A DNA stretch of 64,000 nucleotides, from contig OY848918.1 in assembly GCA_963693285.1 (NCBI GenBank), positions 4,903,876 through 4,967,875 of the forward strand. Direction: 5' to 3'. The position numbers were made by a program, and so were the translations under genes. Below the pieces are notes generated by a model that saw only the letters and a program-made list of their open reading frames with translations, did no database searches and was not told the origin of the DNA. How positions within the stretch are numbered: the first letter of the stretch is position 1; the number at the start of each line of letters is the position of its first letter. Source of the stretch: Xestospongia muta (Eukaryota; Porifera; Demospongiae; Haplosclerida; Petrosiidae). This document shows positions 23,781 to 37,675 of this stretch, piece after piece.

Positions 23781-24165
23781 TATACCAGACTCAATCATAA
23801 CCTACATTCTATTACCCAACTTTATGAGCATACTCAACATCCTCATTCTCATACTTCAACACCTATTCCACCTATGTATTCTACACTACCTACTAATGGT
23901 AACATGACAAGTCATATATCATCACATGACAGTCAGTGCTCTACTTTATCTAATAAAACAAGTGATAAATTAAATATTAAGAAGACAACAGGTCAGTAAA
24001 CTTTACTATATAATAGATATTATATTATATTTATTATATTAGAGTTAACTCATAAAGATCTAGTTACTTATGTTGCTCCACATGTAACTACAAAACTACA
24101 AGAGATAGTTACTGCCCTAGCACTAACTCCACCTGAACTAGATGACATTGAAGAGAACCATCAAG
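23781..24165 (+). pseudogene. Untranslated ITIM and death-domain tail of B1
   Basis: After the TAA, the same frame continues YTRLNH..., HPHSHTSTPIPPMYSTL and a TIKK-like end, with a GTCAGT donor at 23992. An exon at 24043-24165 follows, encoding LVTYVAPHVTTKLQEI, ALALTPPELDDIEENHQ. The hydrophobic spacing fits helices 1 to 3 of a death domain. The second YSTL motif has changed context (DSQCSTL: the ITIM tyrosine is a cysteine). No second half of a death domain is seen before A3. Confidence 0.7.
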
Positions 24166-24494
24166 GTATTACTGGCGTATCCAACTCTGGTTTGAAACTA
24201 AGAGACATCCATATACCTGGGACACATTGTTAATGATACTGAGATCACCAGCTATGAATGAACTGAAATTTGTGAACAAACTAACTCAGTGAATGTGACT
24301 ACAGTAATTTAACAAAGTTTTGTGCGTGTGTGTGCACGTATGTGTGTGTGCATAAGTTGTTCTCATCTTTTGATTTCATATGCATATATTTATGATACTC
24401 TACTCTCTAAGACTCAAGTAATGTAATGATGGACAATACATGTATCTTAATTGATTAATAGCATTTAATGATCAGCATTTATGAATGTTCAAAG

Positions 24495-24600
24495 AGATGG
24501 GTAAGTTGGTTCCAATCCAGTAATAGTGATATTAGTAGATGATATTGTCCAGTCATCTGATAATGTACCCTCCTTTTTAATATCATATACATACACAAAC
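24495..24600 (-). pseudogene. Antisense fragment of a class A Cys-rich exon
   Basis: The minus strand reads VYDIKKEGTLSDDWTISSTN then GLEPTYPS, the second half of the class A Cys-rich exon. It sits between B1 and A3 in opposite orientation. The same fragment is at 46597-46700 in the duplicated unit. Confidence 0.8.
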
Positions 24601-24913
24601 ATATATTGTATAGACACAAAAGTATATTATGATATTCAATCAGTAGTAGGTGTTATTATATATACTGTATAATAGTGGAGGCATAAGCTTTGGTCTTTCT
24701 CTATTGAAGCAAGCATTGTGTATGTGTGTTTTTAATATGTTAATAAAGTGTTGTTCAATTGACAATATTTTAATGGACAAGTTTAACTAATATATTTCAC
24801 ATATGAACAACACAGTAATTGAGAAAACAGAACAGATTTATTGAAATTATATATGACATACGAATAGTGTATTGATGTTATAATTATAATAATGATGTAA
24901 TGACAAACACAGT

Positions 24914-27065
24914 ATGGATCTAATGAAGACAACATGGCTACTACTGATATTGTTAGTATATATTATATTAAAATGTACAGGTATGATTACATTAATAACT
25001 AATGTACTATTTTATTTTGTTTTATTATGTAGCTGTTCAGTTCACATTCACTCCATCTCCTAATATTGGAGTCTATCAACTAGCACATTACCAATGTTCA
25101 GTGGATCATCCTGATGTGGCTATTGTTTGGTTTGTTAATGGAACAGGTTCTACTAACAATGACAGTATTCAACTTGGTATTGTCACAAATGGAGCAGGAT
25201 CATCTAGCTCCAGTCTTACCATACCTGGATATCCTCAATATAACAATACAGTAGTGAGATGTTTTGCTGCAGGATTTGTAGATGGCAGTCCCTATAATAA
25301 CTTTAAAAATGCTACTCTGAGAATACAAGGTAACACGCTCTCTGATACATGTCATTATATCTTCTCTCATTAGGTAAACTAGCTGCTGTCAACAACTTAA
25401 TATGTCATGTACAAAGTCAGTATATAAACTGTTCCTGGTCTCCTCCCTTCTCTTTGGTATCCATACCTGGTTATATCATCAATATTACTTATGGAGGAGA
25501 ACTACTTACACAGAACACTACATCTTCTACAACATGGCAGTACTGTCCCAATCAATTTGGTATATGCATATATACAATTAGTGTAGCTGTTAATAACTCA
25601 GCTGGAGAAGGAGAGATAACTACTACATCACTACATGTACAAGGAGGTATTATCACTATGGTTACTAATGTATAATTTGCTACTTTCATTTTAGTTAATA
25701 TAAGTAATTTAACAACTACCTTTATCAGATCAGTTAATAGTTGGATACTAAATATAACAATATATGATTTGGTAAGTTACATTATGATATCTCTAGATAC
25801 CTCATGTTTGTGATATTAGGAACTTCAACAATGTCCATATATAGTGGAGTCAGCTCAACTAAATGTTGTTATATACAATGAAGATAATTCTTTTATATTT
25901 CTAAATAATCCAATAATTGTAACTGATGAAGGAGTTATTGTTGTTACCATCTATATTGTAAATATAACTGAAAATAAAATATGGAAGACAAGAATGAGTT
26001 TATCATTACCAAGTGGAGCTGTTATTGATGTAACAGAATCAACTGTACTAAGTAAGTATATTATAAATGACTTACAAATATTTTCTCATTCATTAGGTAC
26101 ATATGATATTACTGAAGCTACCCTATATAATGACCTAAGTAATATTCGTAGAACATGTTACAGCTGTCATTTTATAAGAGGAGCTATTGTTAAAGGTTGT
26201 CTAATTTCATTAACCTCCTCTACCTACAGTACTAACATATCATTGATGTGTTCTCCAGTATGTAGTAGTACAGTAATTGGATGTACATATGAAATACCTA
26301 GTGGTATATATAATATGTATGTATATGATATTGAAGAGGAGGATAGATTATCAGATGAGTGGGCAATATCATCTACTAATATCACTATTACTGGATTGGA
26401 ACCAACTTATCCATCTCTTGAAGTGCCTTGCCCTGTATGTTCTGTTTCCATGGTTACAGCATTACATACTACAGAAACATGTGACTGTACAACTAGTAAG
26501 TGAAGGACTACTACATTTGTTATCATTATTATATATAATATAGATGATACACAGATGAGTAAAAGTTTTTTTAAAACAGCTGCTGGTATATTAGGAGGTA
26601 ATAATAATGATAATTTAGTAATTTATTTTTTATATTATTGATGTTAACATTAGTAAAATAAAGTAGATTAGTTAATTAAATGATTATCAAACATGAATTA
26701 TTTTAACATTCACATAATGTAACGTGTTATTATACATAATGGTGTATGGATATTGTTTGTGTACTGTGTTATTAGGTAGTCTAGTGGGTGTGTCAGTTCT
26801 AATATTGGTATGTACTGTACTAGTACATATAGTGATATATTGGATAAGAAGAACTAAGTCACGGAGACAAGGTAATACTTACAGTGGGAATGGTTTGTAA
26901 ATGGTATTATCTATTGTAGGTACTGTACCATCATCTCCTGTTAATCCACTAACAGATACTGTCCCTCATCAAGTTAGACCTCAATATAAGAATGTTGATA
27001 TGACCGCTCCTACTACTGAACTAGAGATGAACACATGTGCTGCTTATGGTGTGATAAAATATTAA
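24914..27065 (+). CDS. Class A receptor A3: signal peptide, Ig, single FN3, Cys-rich module, TM, tyrosine tail
   Basis: Nine exons: 24914-24980 signal peptide (MDLMKTTWLLLILLVYIIL), 25033-25329 Ig, 25374-25646 FN3, 25695-25771 and 25820-26051 beta-rich segment, 26097-26495 Cys-rich module, 26544-26597 linker, 26776-26871 TM, 26920-27065 tail. The sum is 1641 nt (546 residues), all junctions in phase. Unlike A1 and A2 there is one FN3 exon, and the signal peptide is unrelated to theirs. The module has TCYSCHF, KGCLISL and PCPVCSVS. The tail has QYKNV (Glu replaced by Lys, Y-x-N kept) and AYGVIKY. AATAAA overlaps the stop region (27064-27069). It lies about 1.1 kb downstream of the B1 stop, same strand; the B1-A3 arrangement recurs as the B pseudogene-A4 pair. 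Confidence 0.85.
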
Positions 27066-27069
27066 TAAA

Positions 27070-29570
27070 AAAATACTGTGTTGAGACTGGATTTGTTGTA
27101 AAGAAATAATATTATGTAAATACCCTCCTTATAGTTAATTAAATTAGTATTAAGTTAAATCCATTGTTTTTATGTTGTAGGTTGACATTTTATCATTGAT
27201 TGTGTTCATAATCTGTGATTCTGGGACACATTATTGACAATGAATTCCAATTATATTGTCTCAATACAACAATTATACACCTATGCATTATACTGCTTAA
27301 TTTTATTATGATAGATTTTAAAGCTTCAGACTTCATTGATAATATTGTCATGCTGTGGGAGAGTATTCTGTGAATACATATTTTTTATTTTAACAATATT
27401 TTGTTTTAGCTTAACATAACTCATTGATTGATTTTGACATATAATCATTTTATAGTTATGAATAAAAATTAACTAGTGAAATCATATTATAATATAATTA
27501 TGTACATAATTGTACAATTTCATTAATCTGATATGAACCTGTACTTTTAAGACTATACTCTGAGCTATTTAATGGTGAATAATATGACAATACCAAATAT
27601 TAATATTTAGCCACAAGTGGCACACTACACACTGATGTCAGGAGTGGAATGGTTACAAGGGGAGAGCCCAATATCTAATATAATGATATGATAGACTACA
27701 AGACAAGGTTTATTGGTACAATTAAACTGTGGTAATATTGATATTTTATTCTTGTGTGACAAATTGCAAGCTACACCTCTCAATGAAATTATATGTAGTT
27801 ATGTCTGGAATATACAAACTGATAAATGATCAAATCTGAACTGTTGTTGGACCATAGTCACATGTCTATTATAAGCATTTAAAGGACTCTATGAGAAAAA
27901 ACTGACTCCTCTTGTGGAGGAGATATTGAGGAAAGGTGATGGTAATGGAGACAAAAAAGATTGTTTACTTTGGTTAGTTGATAATAATACATAATAATAC
28001 ACAATGTGGTTATTAAAAGTATGTAAACTATTATACTGATACACTGATACATTACATAACAACACATATAAATACACTGTATTGTTTTAACAGACATCAT
28101 TTACTATAATCAGTGTCTAATCAAAAGATTATAATATATGACATTAATAAAATAAAGTTGTTAAATATATTGTTATCATATATTATTGTCATATAATGAT
28201 GTAATCAATTTATTTGAATTAAGATCATATTGGGAAATGATAATTAAAAAGACTTTCAGTAATTGAAGGAGAGTACACCAAATAAATGGCTTGGTCTTTG
28301 CTAGAATTCTGTTCCCATTTAAAGAGCAATTTGCTTAGACAATGGTCAGGGACAACATTGGAATTTTTTGTACTTTCTCGAGTTGTTTACCAATATCAAT
28401 AAAAAACATTTATTAGACACATTTAATGTAACTAACTCTTTAAGTTCTAGCTATTTAAAAAGGATGTTGATTATTATTTGCTGAAAATAGTGAAATATTA
28501 TTAATATACAATTAATTTAATAACAGATCTTACAGAATTTAAAGTCGATTTTGACCTTAGGTGGTATAACAATGAAATAGAACATCTCTACTGATTGAAA
28601 AGCTTTTGACAGACCAATGAGTTAGACAGAGCAAATGTTATATTTGGACTATGTCTGATATCCCCTTCTAATTGGACATACCTTTGAAGTAAAATATGTC
28701 ATGCACAATGTGAGGTTTTTCACAGCAAAGCAAGTGATCTTTTTTGATGAAGGTATGTCATAATATTGTGGTGGAATCCAGCTTACAACCTCTTTTATTT
28801 GAATGTATGGATCTCCTCTCGTCAGCAATAAATACACGCTCATTTATCCTATTATCATGTTGCATACAAATGTTCTCATTGTATGATTTTATATTACCTT
28901 GTGTTAGTGATATAATCTACTATAATAATTAACCTAACTTTGAATGACTCCTCATATTTCGAGAATGTGTGGACTATGTTGATTAAAGTATAATCTTTAA
29001 TTGTCAGTAGAATTACATGACAAAACCACTTACTTGATTAAAATGGGACTAGAAGAAGTGACATGAATATATAGTATGTACTTATTATATTCTAGCTTTA
29101 TAAGAAGTTACACTGTATATTGTAGTAGTCTCATTAAGAGGTTACACTGTATATTGTATGTGGTAGTCTCATTTATGTGTAGGCAATGATTGATAACAGC
29201 TCCATATATTATTCTATGCTGATTTTCAATGTCTCTATTCTCTAATACTTACTTCCTTATCTACAATGAACCAATATGTCTCAACATGTGTACTGTATCA
29301 ATTAATATGTCTCAACGTATGTATATATAGTACATAGCATAATAGTATGTAATAGTACTGTATTATTATGTACTAGTAGTATGTACTAGTATATCTTAGT
29401 TGTATATGGTATGTACTACTATACTAGTAGCATGTACTAATATGTATTGGTAGTATGTATTATAGTAATAGATTTAGTTATGTCATCACTGCAATGACTC
29501 ATATTATCATCATACTTCATCTATCCATAAATTAATCTATTAGAAATTATGTCCCCTCCTACAGGACAAT
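27070..29570. repeat. Intergenic segment, copy 1 of a large duplication (partner 49170-51840)
   Basis: Near-collinear with 49170-51840, for example AAATACTGTGTTGAGACTGG (27071 and 49170), GTGGCACACTACACACTGATG and GGACAACATTGGAATTTTTT. Together with B1/A3 against the B pseudogene/A4, the duplicated block spans roughly 23390-29570 and 45420-51840. The partner has an extra piece near 50330-50500. Open frames here are short and not conserved between copies. Confidence 0.75.
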
Positions 29571-30639
29571 ACTTGCAAAGTACAAAGTGAGTGTCAAATA
29601 ACTGCTTCCCTTTATTTATTGCTGGCTAGACACTTAAGATATATTGGTAATCAAGCCATATGTTTATGATTCAGCTGCATATTGTAGGCAAGAGGTTATC
29701 CTTAGTACTCTAGTTATAAGAGTTTATGTAAACATGTAATTCACCATAATCCTCACAAGTGTTATTTAAATTTGTAGTCTTGTTTATCTATTTCTCATGT
29801 ACTATAACCCTAAGTACTATAGATATAATCAGATAACGTGTCTTTATTTGGTTACCAACTATTGATAAGGGCATTTAACAATAAAATATTGACTGTGTGA
29901 TACACACATCTCCATGTTTGGGAACTGAATTGACTGTAACAATAAAATTGAGTTGTTGTCACTGAAACTCTCTAACCAATAAAGAATGAAACAATTAATA
30001 TGTTTTCACAAGTATATTTCATTTTATATTTCTTATGATAGTAAAGACTTGGCTCATACATGAGTTATTTTAAGTTATATGTTTGGTAATTAGTGTATTG
30101 AACTGATTGCATTATGGGGAATCACCAATTGTGTTTTATTTACATACCTACAATCCTGGAAATTTTACAGTGACTCTCTGCACCAACAAAGATTTCTATT
30201 GTTATTGTAAACAGACTAAAAAATCAGTGATATAATCATGGTGGGTGTAGAGTCAAATTAACTGAACTGGTAGTAAGTACAGATTTGTAGTTACATCTCA
30301 TATTACACATTGTATGTAAGGATATTTCACCTGTATTAAACTGACATTGAAGTAAAGTATCAGCCAGTGAATGTTGTTGTCATGACCTTTACACTCTATG
30401 TTTACTTAGTTAATCCAGTTAAAGTCACATCTACCCCCAGTACATTGTACACACCTTTGGTTAGGAATGCATGATGTTGACTTCTGTTAGTACATGTACA
30501 TGTATATGTCAATATAGTTTCTTCTTTTGTTTACTATGTAGTGACATTTGAAAAAAATAAAATTCGATAAATATCTAATGCTTAAAGAGTTAAAATTAAT
30601 AAGGTTCACGCTGGACTTTTGTTAGATTTATAAGTTTAG
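29570..30639. other. Single-copy intergenic DNA, no gene seen
   Basis: AT-rich, no repeat within the window and no recognisable exon. Confidence 0.4.
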
Positions 30640-30984
30640 ATCACAATATCATATTATGTTGCAATTGATATTAAAAGTGAACACCTCCTTCATTTGGTCC
30701 CCCTCAACCAATAATTACCAGGGTTACCGCTATTGCTGTAGGCTATATGAACAGATTTTTGGTCCAAGTGTATTCTTTGATTTAATGTCATCACCATATA
30801 CATTTACTGGTATTGACCCTGGTAGTTATTGTAATGTTGGTCTTAATGGAACATATGGTAATGAATCAGTGTTCTTGAATTCTACATTTACTATTACACT
30901 TTCATCTGGTAAGCTGCTAATAGTATAATATTGTTCTTATATTATCTACAGCACCCACTTCATCCGTCAGTAATGTCACTCACT
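30640..30984 (+). pseudogene. Orphan FN3-like exon from a different receptor subfamily
   Basis: The open frame includes NTSFIWSPS, GYRYCCRLYEQ, YTFTGIDPGSYCNVGL and ends at a good donor (TCATCTGGTAAGC at 30911). The order Trp, Tyr, G-x-x-P-G-x-Y fits an FN3 domain. After a short intron, CAG is followed by APTSSVSNVT, a typical start of another FN3, which is cut off at 30985 where the segmental duplication begins. Its sequence is unlike the class A and B FN3s. Confidence 0.5.
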
Positions 30985-33900
30985 ACCTTTGTAATTTGAG
31001 TAGCACATTTGTCAAAAAACAATTATAGTTAAGCTATTGATACTAACATCATAAGTTGTTAGTTTTTAGTACATTAATAATGAAACTTTTTTGTTTGGTT
31101 TCATGGAATTTAAATAATCTATTTGTCATTACATTTAATTAATAAATACTCAAATAACATGTAGCATTTACTAGAAAAACTTAACACACATAATGATCAC
31201 TGGAAGACCAATAAATTAGTCATCTGATTCTTTAAAATACCTATTCTATGTAATTGTTGGCATTACAATTAACTTGATATTATCTTGATATGATTAATGA
31301 GAACACACAGTGATATCGATGATCTCTCTTACCGATGTTCAGAGTTAAAATTAGGTCATAATAATTAATAATCAGTCACACATAACAAGAAGTTACTTTT
31401 GTCACCTTGTAGTTGACATATTATGTGTCTATTGAGTATATTTACTTTATAGGTAGCTTCATTAACACACACAGTCTTTATATATTGTGTGTAGTCATGG
31501 CAAGATTAGGTTAATTTATAACCTCATATATCATTGGAACATGCAAACAAGTAATGGATCTCTTTGATGTTGTCTAGTTTAGGAGCTCAACAGAGTTAAC
31601 AATAGGACATTAACTATGCCTAAACCAGAATTATTCAAAGGAGAATATATAGTTTTCCCTCTTATGACAGTGACACTAGACCCAGTGTTTGTACACTGAA
31701 TTGACCTCTGTACAGGGACTTCCTCTTGCTAACTAGAAGGCATAAGGTGAAGTAGTAGATTGAATGCAAGTATGCCAAGGTAGCCATTTGTGCATCTACT
31801 GAGTAGGTAGGTTTCCAGCTGTGAATACATAATATTAATATATTACTTTTATCAGTGCTTAATAAAATATGTCTATATACATGTTTACATCTTTAGAGAC
31901 TTCTCAAACACAACCTAATGAATAGATTTTTAATTTAAGAAATGGTCACCTCAATCTTTCAAGTACATATTAATATCATAAGAGTTACTCCAATTGTTCA
32001 AACAGAAAACAAAACACCAAAAAAACAAAGTTAATAGTGGACAAAAAATTGGCAAGATAACTATATAGAATGAGTATCAAAGGATGTGTATCTATCAACA
32101 TTTCAGTTCTTAGATATAATTGGATACTAATGAATGAATGCCTTCAGTATCTACCTCATGGAAAGTTGGAGTTGATATTCTGAGTATTAACATTCTGGGA
32201 AGTAACCATTACAATCATAATTGTCACATTAAGTCTGTTTATTCTGTTAACATTTAGAACTTATCAACTATTATCCATTATTGAGATTGTTTAACATAAT
32301 ACAATATGATATTACATAAAGAATAATGCCACTATTATATTACTTACTAGTATATGTGTTAACATACTACCAAGTGTTGTTCTCATTATGAAGTGGTCAA
32401 TGGTATACATCTGTAGATTATTGTGGTGAATATTATATCTGTTTGGTGTGTCAGATCACCCTTAAATCAGGAAGATAAGATAATGAACCTAATGACATTA
32501 CATTTAGTCCATATATATCCAGCATTACAGGAATAATATCAGTTTTGTTACGACTCATGTATATGTAGTCATTGTTTCCACCCAAAGAGTTCAAATGTCT
32601 GTTAACTGCTTAGTGTAACATATAACAGTATTAACTAAATCATTGAGACAAGGTAACACTAACAGTGAGAATAGTTTGTAAATGGCATTATCCATCATGG
32701 TATAAAATTATGGATATAATTTATTCTAAAATTCTTGTATTATAATTATAATAGTTAATAGAAGATACGGACATAACCAATTACTAATTGTATTAAATTT
32801 TGTATATAACATAATACATACTATATAGTCATTATATTATGATAATGTAATATGTTAATATTGTACTACTCTATAATGTATATATCTGTTTTGACATTGT
32901 TATGTACTGTACTAGTAGAATAACAAAGATTATGAATTTACTGTAAAAGTAAATGAAATGATTTATGAGAAATATTGAATCTTATGTTCAAATGGAATAT
33001 GGTTTTTATTTTTATTGAAATGCATGGCACAATCTATTAATGGTTATTAGTGTTCGTACTCATTGACTATTTTGTTACTTTATCTATTACTCCAGACACA
33101 TTTGTTTATCATGTGCACATTCTTAGAAAATTAACCTAAAAATACAACTTCAACTAAATCAACCTTTTTTGTTATGGCAATAAAGTCAAAATGTCTTCTG
33201 TTAAATACATTTTGAGTTAAGCAAATAATTAACTGACATAATAAACTTTATTTGACTAATAATAATAAAGTTTGTAACTTTTAAATTATTGTGTATTTTT
33301 TCTTAGAGCTGTATATGCCTTCTAATTATTATGAACTTGGAACAATGGTTAAAGTAATTATAGTCAGTCATCTAGTCAAATAATAATTAACTAATACACA
33401 ATATTAAATATTATGGAATGTTTATATGAGATGAGATAGTAATGCTAGTTGTAGGTGTTCTTAGAAATAACTAATAAAGACTATGAATATATTTAAAATG
33501 ACCTCACAAATTAAATAGGATTAATTAAAAAAGCACTTTTTGCTGACTGACTAATTAAGTTGGTCACTTCCTTAAGTTAATTGTTCCACTTGTGTAGCAT
33601 TCTTTTAAATTAAAATGAACTCTAATTTATGTCAGTGCATAAAAATAGATTAACATAATAAAAATTGTCATATATAGATATCATCTGTTGAGTTTTTTAC
33701 AATATTTCATTTACAATTAATGTCTCTATAAAGAAAACCATTCACAAGAATGTTGATATGTGACAATGAAGGAATGGTAACATAGTAGAACTGATTTTGT
33801 GGATAGGCATGAGGGTTGTGTACTATGTCAATACAAATAGAGTTATTATAGTTACTGGAATAATTAATTATTATTTAATACATTGAATACATAGCTATTA

Positions 33901-34105
33901 CTTGATAGCACTTCAGAGTATATCAATTATTTAGTTAAATTACTTGTGTATTCCATTATTAAAAGATGCAGGGACAACAAAATTGTAAAAGCTTGTAAGT
34001 AAATTAATTTGATTGTAGTATTATATCTGTGTATATATAATTATAACTTTTATGATTATTGTGTTGGAGTCACAATGGAGGAGTAGTTAGAATTAGTATG
34101 ATACA
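30985..34105. repeat. Segmental duplication, copy 2 (partner 820-3040)
   Basis: Direct repeat of 820-3040. It contains about 750 bases (31515-32261) with no counterpart there, either inserted here or lost from copy 1. The class A TM/intron relic is repeated at 32635-32700. No intact exon. Confidence 0.75.
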
Positions 34106-35320
34106 TACATCTAATATGCTACCAGTGGACATGTACTAGTAATATTACTGATATGACAAATAACTTATATTATACTATGAGATAAAAATAATTTCATTGT
34201 CATAAATAATATTGATATAATGATCTTATACAACACATTGTAATAGTTTAATTTAATACTGTGATAACAGCCAGCTGCAGTTAGCAAACACTTTCATATG
34301 TTCTTATCTACCAAAGAAAACAACTTAATTTCACTGAAAACTTGATTTAATCTGTGATGTGAAATGTTGTAGATGAGCTACTGGTAAAGTGGGTCAATTT
34401 TTATATTATAGTTATTTGAGTAATACATGCATGATCACTACCTTTATTACATTCAATCCTATCTGTATTTCTTATTATTGCTGTGGCAGTAATAGTTTAT
34501 ATATACAAAGCCAAGTTACATTTTAGGGTAATAATAACAATGAGAATGTTTAGATGTCACATGTATATAGCCAAACAGACTTTACAAGACAGAGAGAATG
34601 CCTCAAATCAACCTTAAGTTAAAAATAGTGAAAACAGAACAAGATTATAGTATTGTCTACATGGATTCAACCATTATCAGTCATGTGTATGAAACACTTT
34701 TGTCAGTGAATTTATGGCGTGATTGTGTATATCATTATTATTCTAACAACTCATTACACTACAATATTGCTGATGACTTCTATTTGTTAAGTCCTTTCAT
34801 TGATTTTAAATTTATTATAAAAGTAATTGTTTGATAAAACTACATGAACATTATTCTGTGCTCATGAATTTGTCTTTAATGATCACTTTCAAACATACCA
34901 TAATTTGCTTAATCTACAATATTCAAGAAAAATTAATACAAGCTCACTAAACAGCTACCAGGGATTTAAATTTTGTAATGATAGTCATTGTTAATAGATT
35001 CATTTCCATATTTAAGTATACCAGCAACCAATTGATGAGGTGAGGGACACTGTCTAATAACTTAACACCAATGTGGTACATACCTAAACTTTTGTATGTA
35101 CAAGTATTATTATAATGTAGTACCACATGTTACTTAGTTTGTTGACATTAGAACTAACGTTGTTATGACAAGTTATGTCACACAAGGTATAAAAAGTAAT
35201 GGTTGTATTTAGAATATTGATAGGTTTTAATATATACCAAAGAGCTATGAACAGCATCCTATATGTAATGAAGTGTTAATATTTATAATGTATAGGTCTT
35301 AACTATTTGTTAATTGTAAT
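34105..35320. repeat. Segmental duplication (partner 17890-19060)
   Basis: Follows copy 2 directly, so two segments that are 15 kb apart at the left end are adjacent here. It contains the second TM-like relic (LSVFLIIAVAVIVYIYK, about 34473-34540) and a 78-codon open frame at 34598 that is not open in the partner. Confidence 0.65.
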
Positions 35321-35510
35321 ACATGTTCTCTCAAAACATTTGAGAATATGTCTGCTTACCTAATAGAAAAGTGAATGACAATTCTTAATAATGCCATTCA
35401 ACTTGTAATTATATTATCTTATGCAGAGAGGTATGTTCACTATGTAGAACCCACTAACAGAGACACAATATATCTACCTTCATTATAATTCTGTGTTAAG
35501 TTACTAACTA

Positions 35511-35689
35511 ATTCACACTACACACGTAGAGCATTGCGTTACGACTGGAAGTGCCTACAAACAAACAAGCATGTGCTATGTAACACAAGAGTAGAAATAT
35601 TGTCTACTCTTGCATTACGTTACATGTCATTGTTGGTTTGTAGGCACTTCCAGTCGTAACGCAATGCTCTATGTGTGTAGTGTGAATCA
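35511..35689. mobile_element. Near-perfect palindromic foldback MITE
   Basis: Two arms of about 87 bases pair with few mismatches: ATTCACACTACACACGTAGA at the left end mirrors the right end ...TGTGTGTAGTGTGAAT. The centre is AATATT at about 35597-35602, flanked by AGAGTAGA and TCTACTCT. There is no room for a transposase. The matching outer ATTC/GAAT may be termini or part of a target duplication. Confidence 0.8.
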
Positions 35690-35710
35690 GAATTAATCAT
35701 GAATAATAAT

Positions 35711-36887
35711 GAAAGGCACTAAAGTGCCGAACCTCGCTGTAGTTTCTAAGTTATTTATAAATTCTATGCCAGCTTAGGCCCAGCTATGATGTTGTTATTG
35801 CAAGAAAATTTATTAACATTCCAGAAGGTGTGGTTATAAAATGGCAAGCTTTGTCATTCTGTATATGCTCATTAATTGTTGCTTGATTTCTAGCTTTGCC
35901 ATGTTTGTGAAGCAGTAACTGAATAAGTGATAGTATCATTCAATTCCCAAGCAAGATTAAGTGCTACTTTCGTGATGAAAAGTTTCTCTGAGTCTTTACA
36001 TGACCCTTTAAAATCTATCAATATTTCATATACAAAATTTATTGTAACTTGAAGATGAAACCTTCTTTGGAAACGTCCCGTGGTACAAATATAAATCGAT
36101 ATATTATCTATTAGTAGCAGTCTTTTCAGTGCTTGGAGACGTTTCCTGAATGCGTTACTTCCCTCCAAGTCCACAAAACATTTTTCAGAACTTTTCTAAC
36201 GATTACTTCGACCAACGGCCTTCTGTCTTGCTGATCCGTATTCCTCTGAGATTGTTTACAACATACTAAAAAATCTCCACGTTAAGTTTTTTACTTTTCG
36301 AGAAACGGCACTTGACCTCTGCAGCCTGAAAAAATCTATCAATATTTCATATACAAAATTTATTGTAACTTGAAGATGAAACCTTCTTTGGAAACGTCCC
36401 GTGGTACAAATATAAATCGATATATTATCTATTAGTAGCAGTCTTTTCAGTGCTTGGAGACGTTTCCTGAATGCGTTACTTCGCTCCAAGTCCACAAAAC
36501 ATTTTTCAGAACTTTTCTAACGATTACTTCGACCAACGGCCTTCTGTCTTGCTGATCCGTATTTCTCTGAGATTGTTTACAACATACTAAAAAATCTCCA
36601 CGTTAAGTTTTTTACTTTTCGAGAAACGGCACTTGACCTCTGCAGCCTGAAAATTCTTTTGCGAGTTTTAAGCTTCTGTTTTCCTTGACGATGTTCTTGA
36701 CACTACTGTTGTAAAGTCCACATGCTTTTCTATTCGTTGCTAAACGTTGGTAGCTGCTAATGCTTCGGTTGCCAAGTTATAGCAGTTCAAAAAAAACAAC
36801 TCTGGTAACAGACACACACACACACACGCACACACACACAAACAGACTACAGTACCCTCGCTATGCGCCCACGCACAGCGAGGTTAA
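35711..36887 (+). mobile_element. Hairpin-ended repeat element, copy 1
   Basis: Starts at GAAAGGCACTAAAGTGCCGA, which contains the small palindrome GGCACT-AA-AGTGCC, and ends after a (CA)n run with a hairpin (CCTCGCTATGCG...CGCACAGCGAGG). AACCTCGCTG near the start and CAGCGAGGTT at the end form short inverted termini. An internal segment of about 350 bases is duplicated (35890-36240 against 36256-36600). The minus strand holds a 94-codon open frame (36174-35890) beginning with GTG. Confidence 0.7.
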
Positions 36888-36888
36888 T

Positions 36889-37650
36889 GAAAGGCACTAA
36901 AGTGCCGAACCTCGCTGTAGTTTCTAAGTTATTTATAAATTCTATGCCAGCTTAGGCCCAGCTATGATGTTGTTATTGCAAGAAAATTTATTAACATTCC
37001 AGAAGGTGTGGTTATAAAATGGTAATTTTTGTCATTCTGTATATGCTCATTAATTGTTGCTTGATTTCTAGCTTTGCCATGTTTGTGAAGCAGTAACTGA
37101 GTAAGTGATAGTATCATTCAATTGCCAAGCAAGATTAAGTGCTAATTTCGTGATGAAAAGTTTCTCTGAGTCTTTACATGACCCTTTAAAATCTATCAAT
37201 ATTTCATATATAAAATTTATTGTAACTTGAAGATGAAACGTTTTTTGGAAACGTCCCGTAGTACAAATATAAATCAATATATTATCTATTAGTAGCAGTC
37301 TTCTCAGTGCTTGGAGACGTTTCCTGAATGCGTTACTTTGCTCCAAGTCCACAAAACATTTTTCAGAACTTTTCTAACGATTACTTCGACCAACGGCCTT
37401 CTATCTTGCTGATCCGTATTCCTCTGAGATTGTTTACAACATACTAAAAAATCTCCACGTTAAGTTTTTTACTTTTCGAGAAACGGCACTTGACCTCTGC
37501 AGCCTGAAAATTCTTTTGCGAGTTTTAAGCTTCTGTTTTCCTTGACGATGTTCTTGATACTACTGTTGTAAAGTCCACATGTTTTTCTATTCGTTGCTAA
37601 ACGTTGGTAGCTGCTAATGCTTCGGTTGCCAAGTTATAGCAGTTCAAAAA
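36889..37650 (+). mobile_element. Hairpin-ended repeat element, copy 2 (truncated end)
   Basis: Direct tandem copy of 35711-36887 without the internal duplication. It loses its (CA)n and terminal hairpin at 37650, where a stub of another copy's start (37652-37674) follows. The minus strand keeps the 94-codon frame (37352-37068) with scattered substitutions. Confidence 0.7.
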
Positions 37651-37675
37651 TGAAAGGCACTAAAGTGCCGAACCT

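Noticed and set aside
34598..34834. 78-codon frame downstream of the TM-like relic
   Set aside because: The duplicate at about 18360-18600 has stops in this frame.
35890..36174. 94-codon frame in the hairpin-ended repeats as a real gene
   Set aside because: It begins with GTG, not ATG, sits in a recently duplicated repeat and matches no known family. It is kept only as an observation on the repeat.
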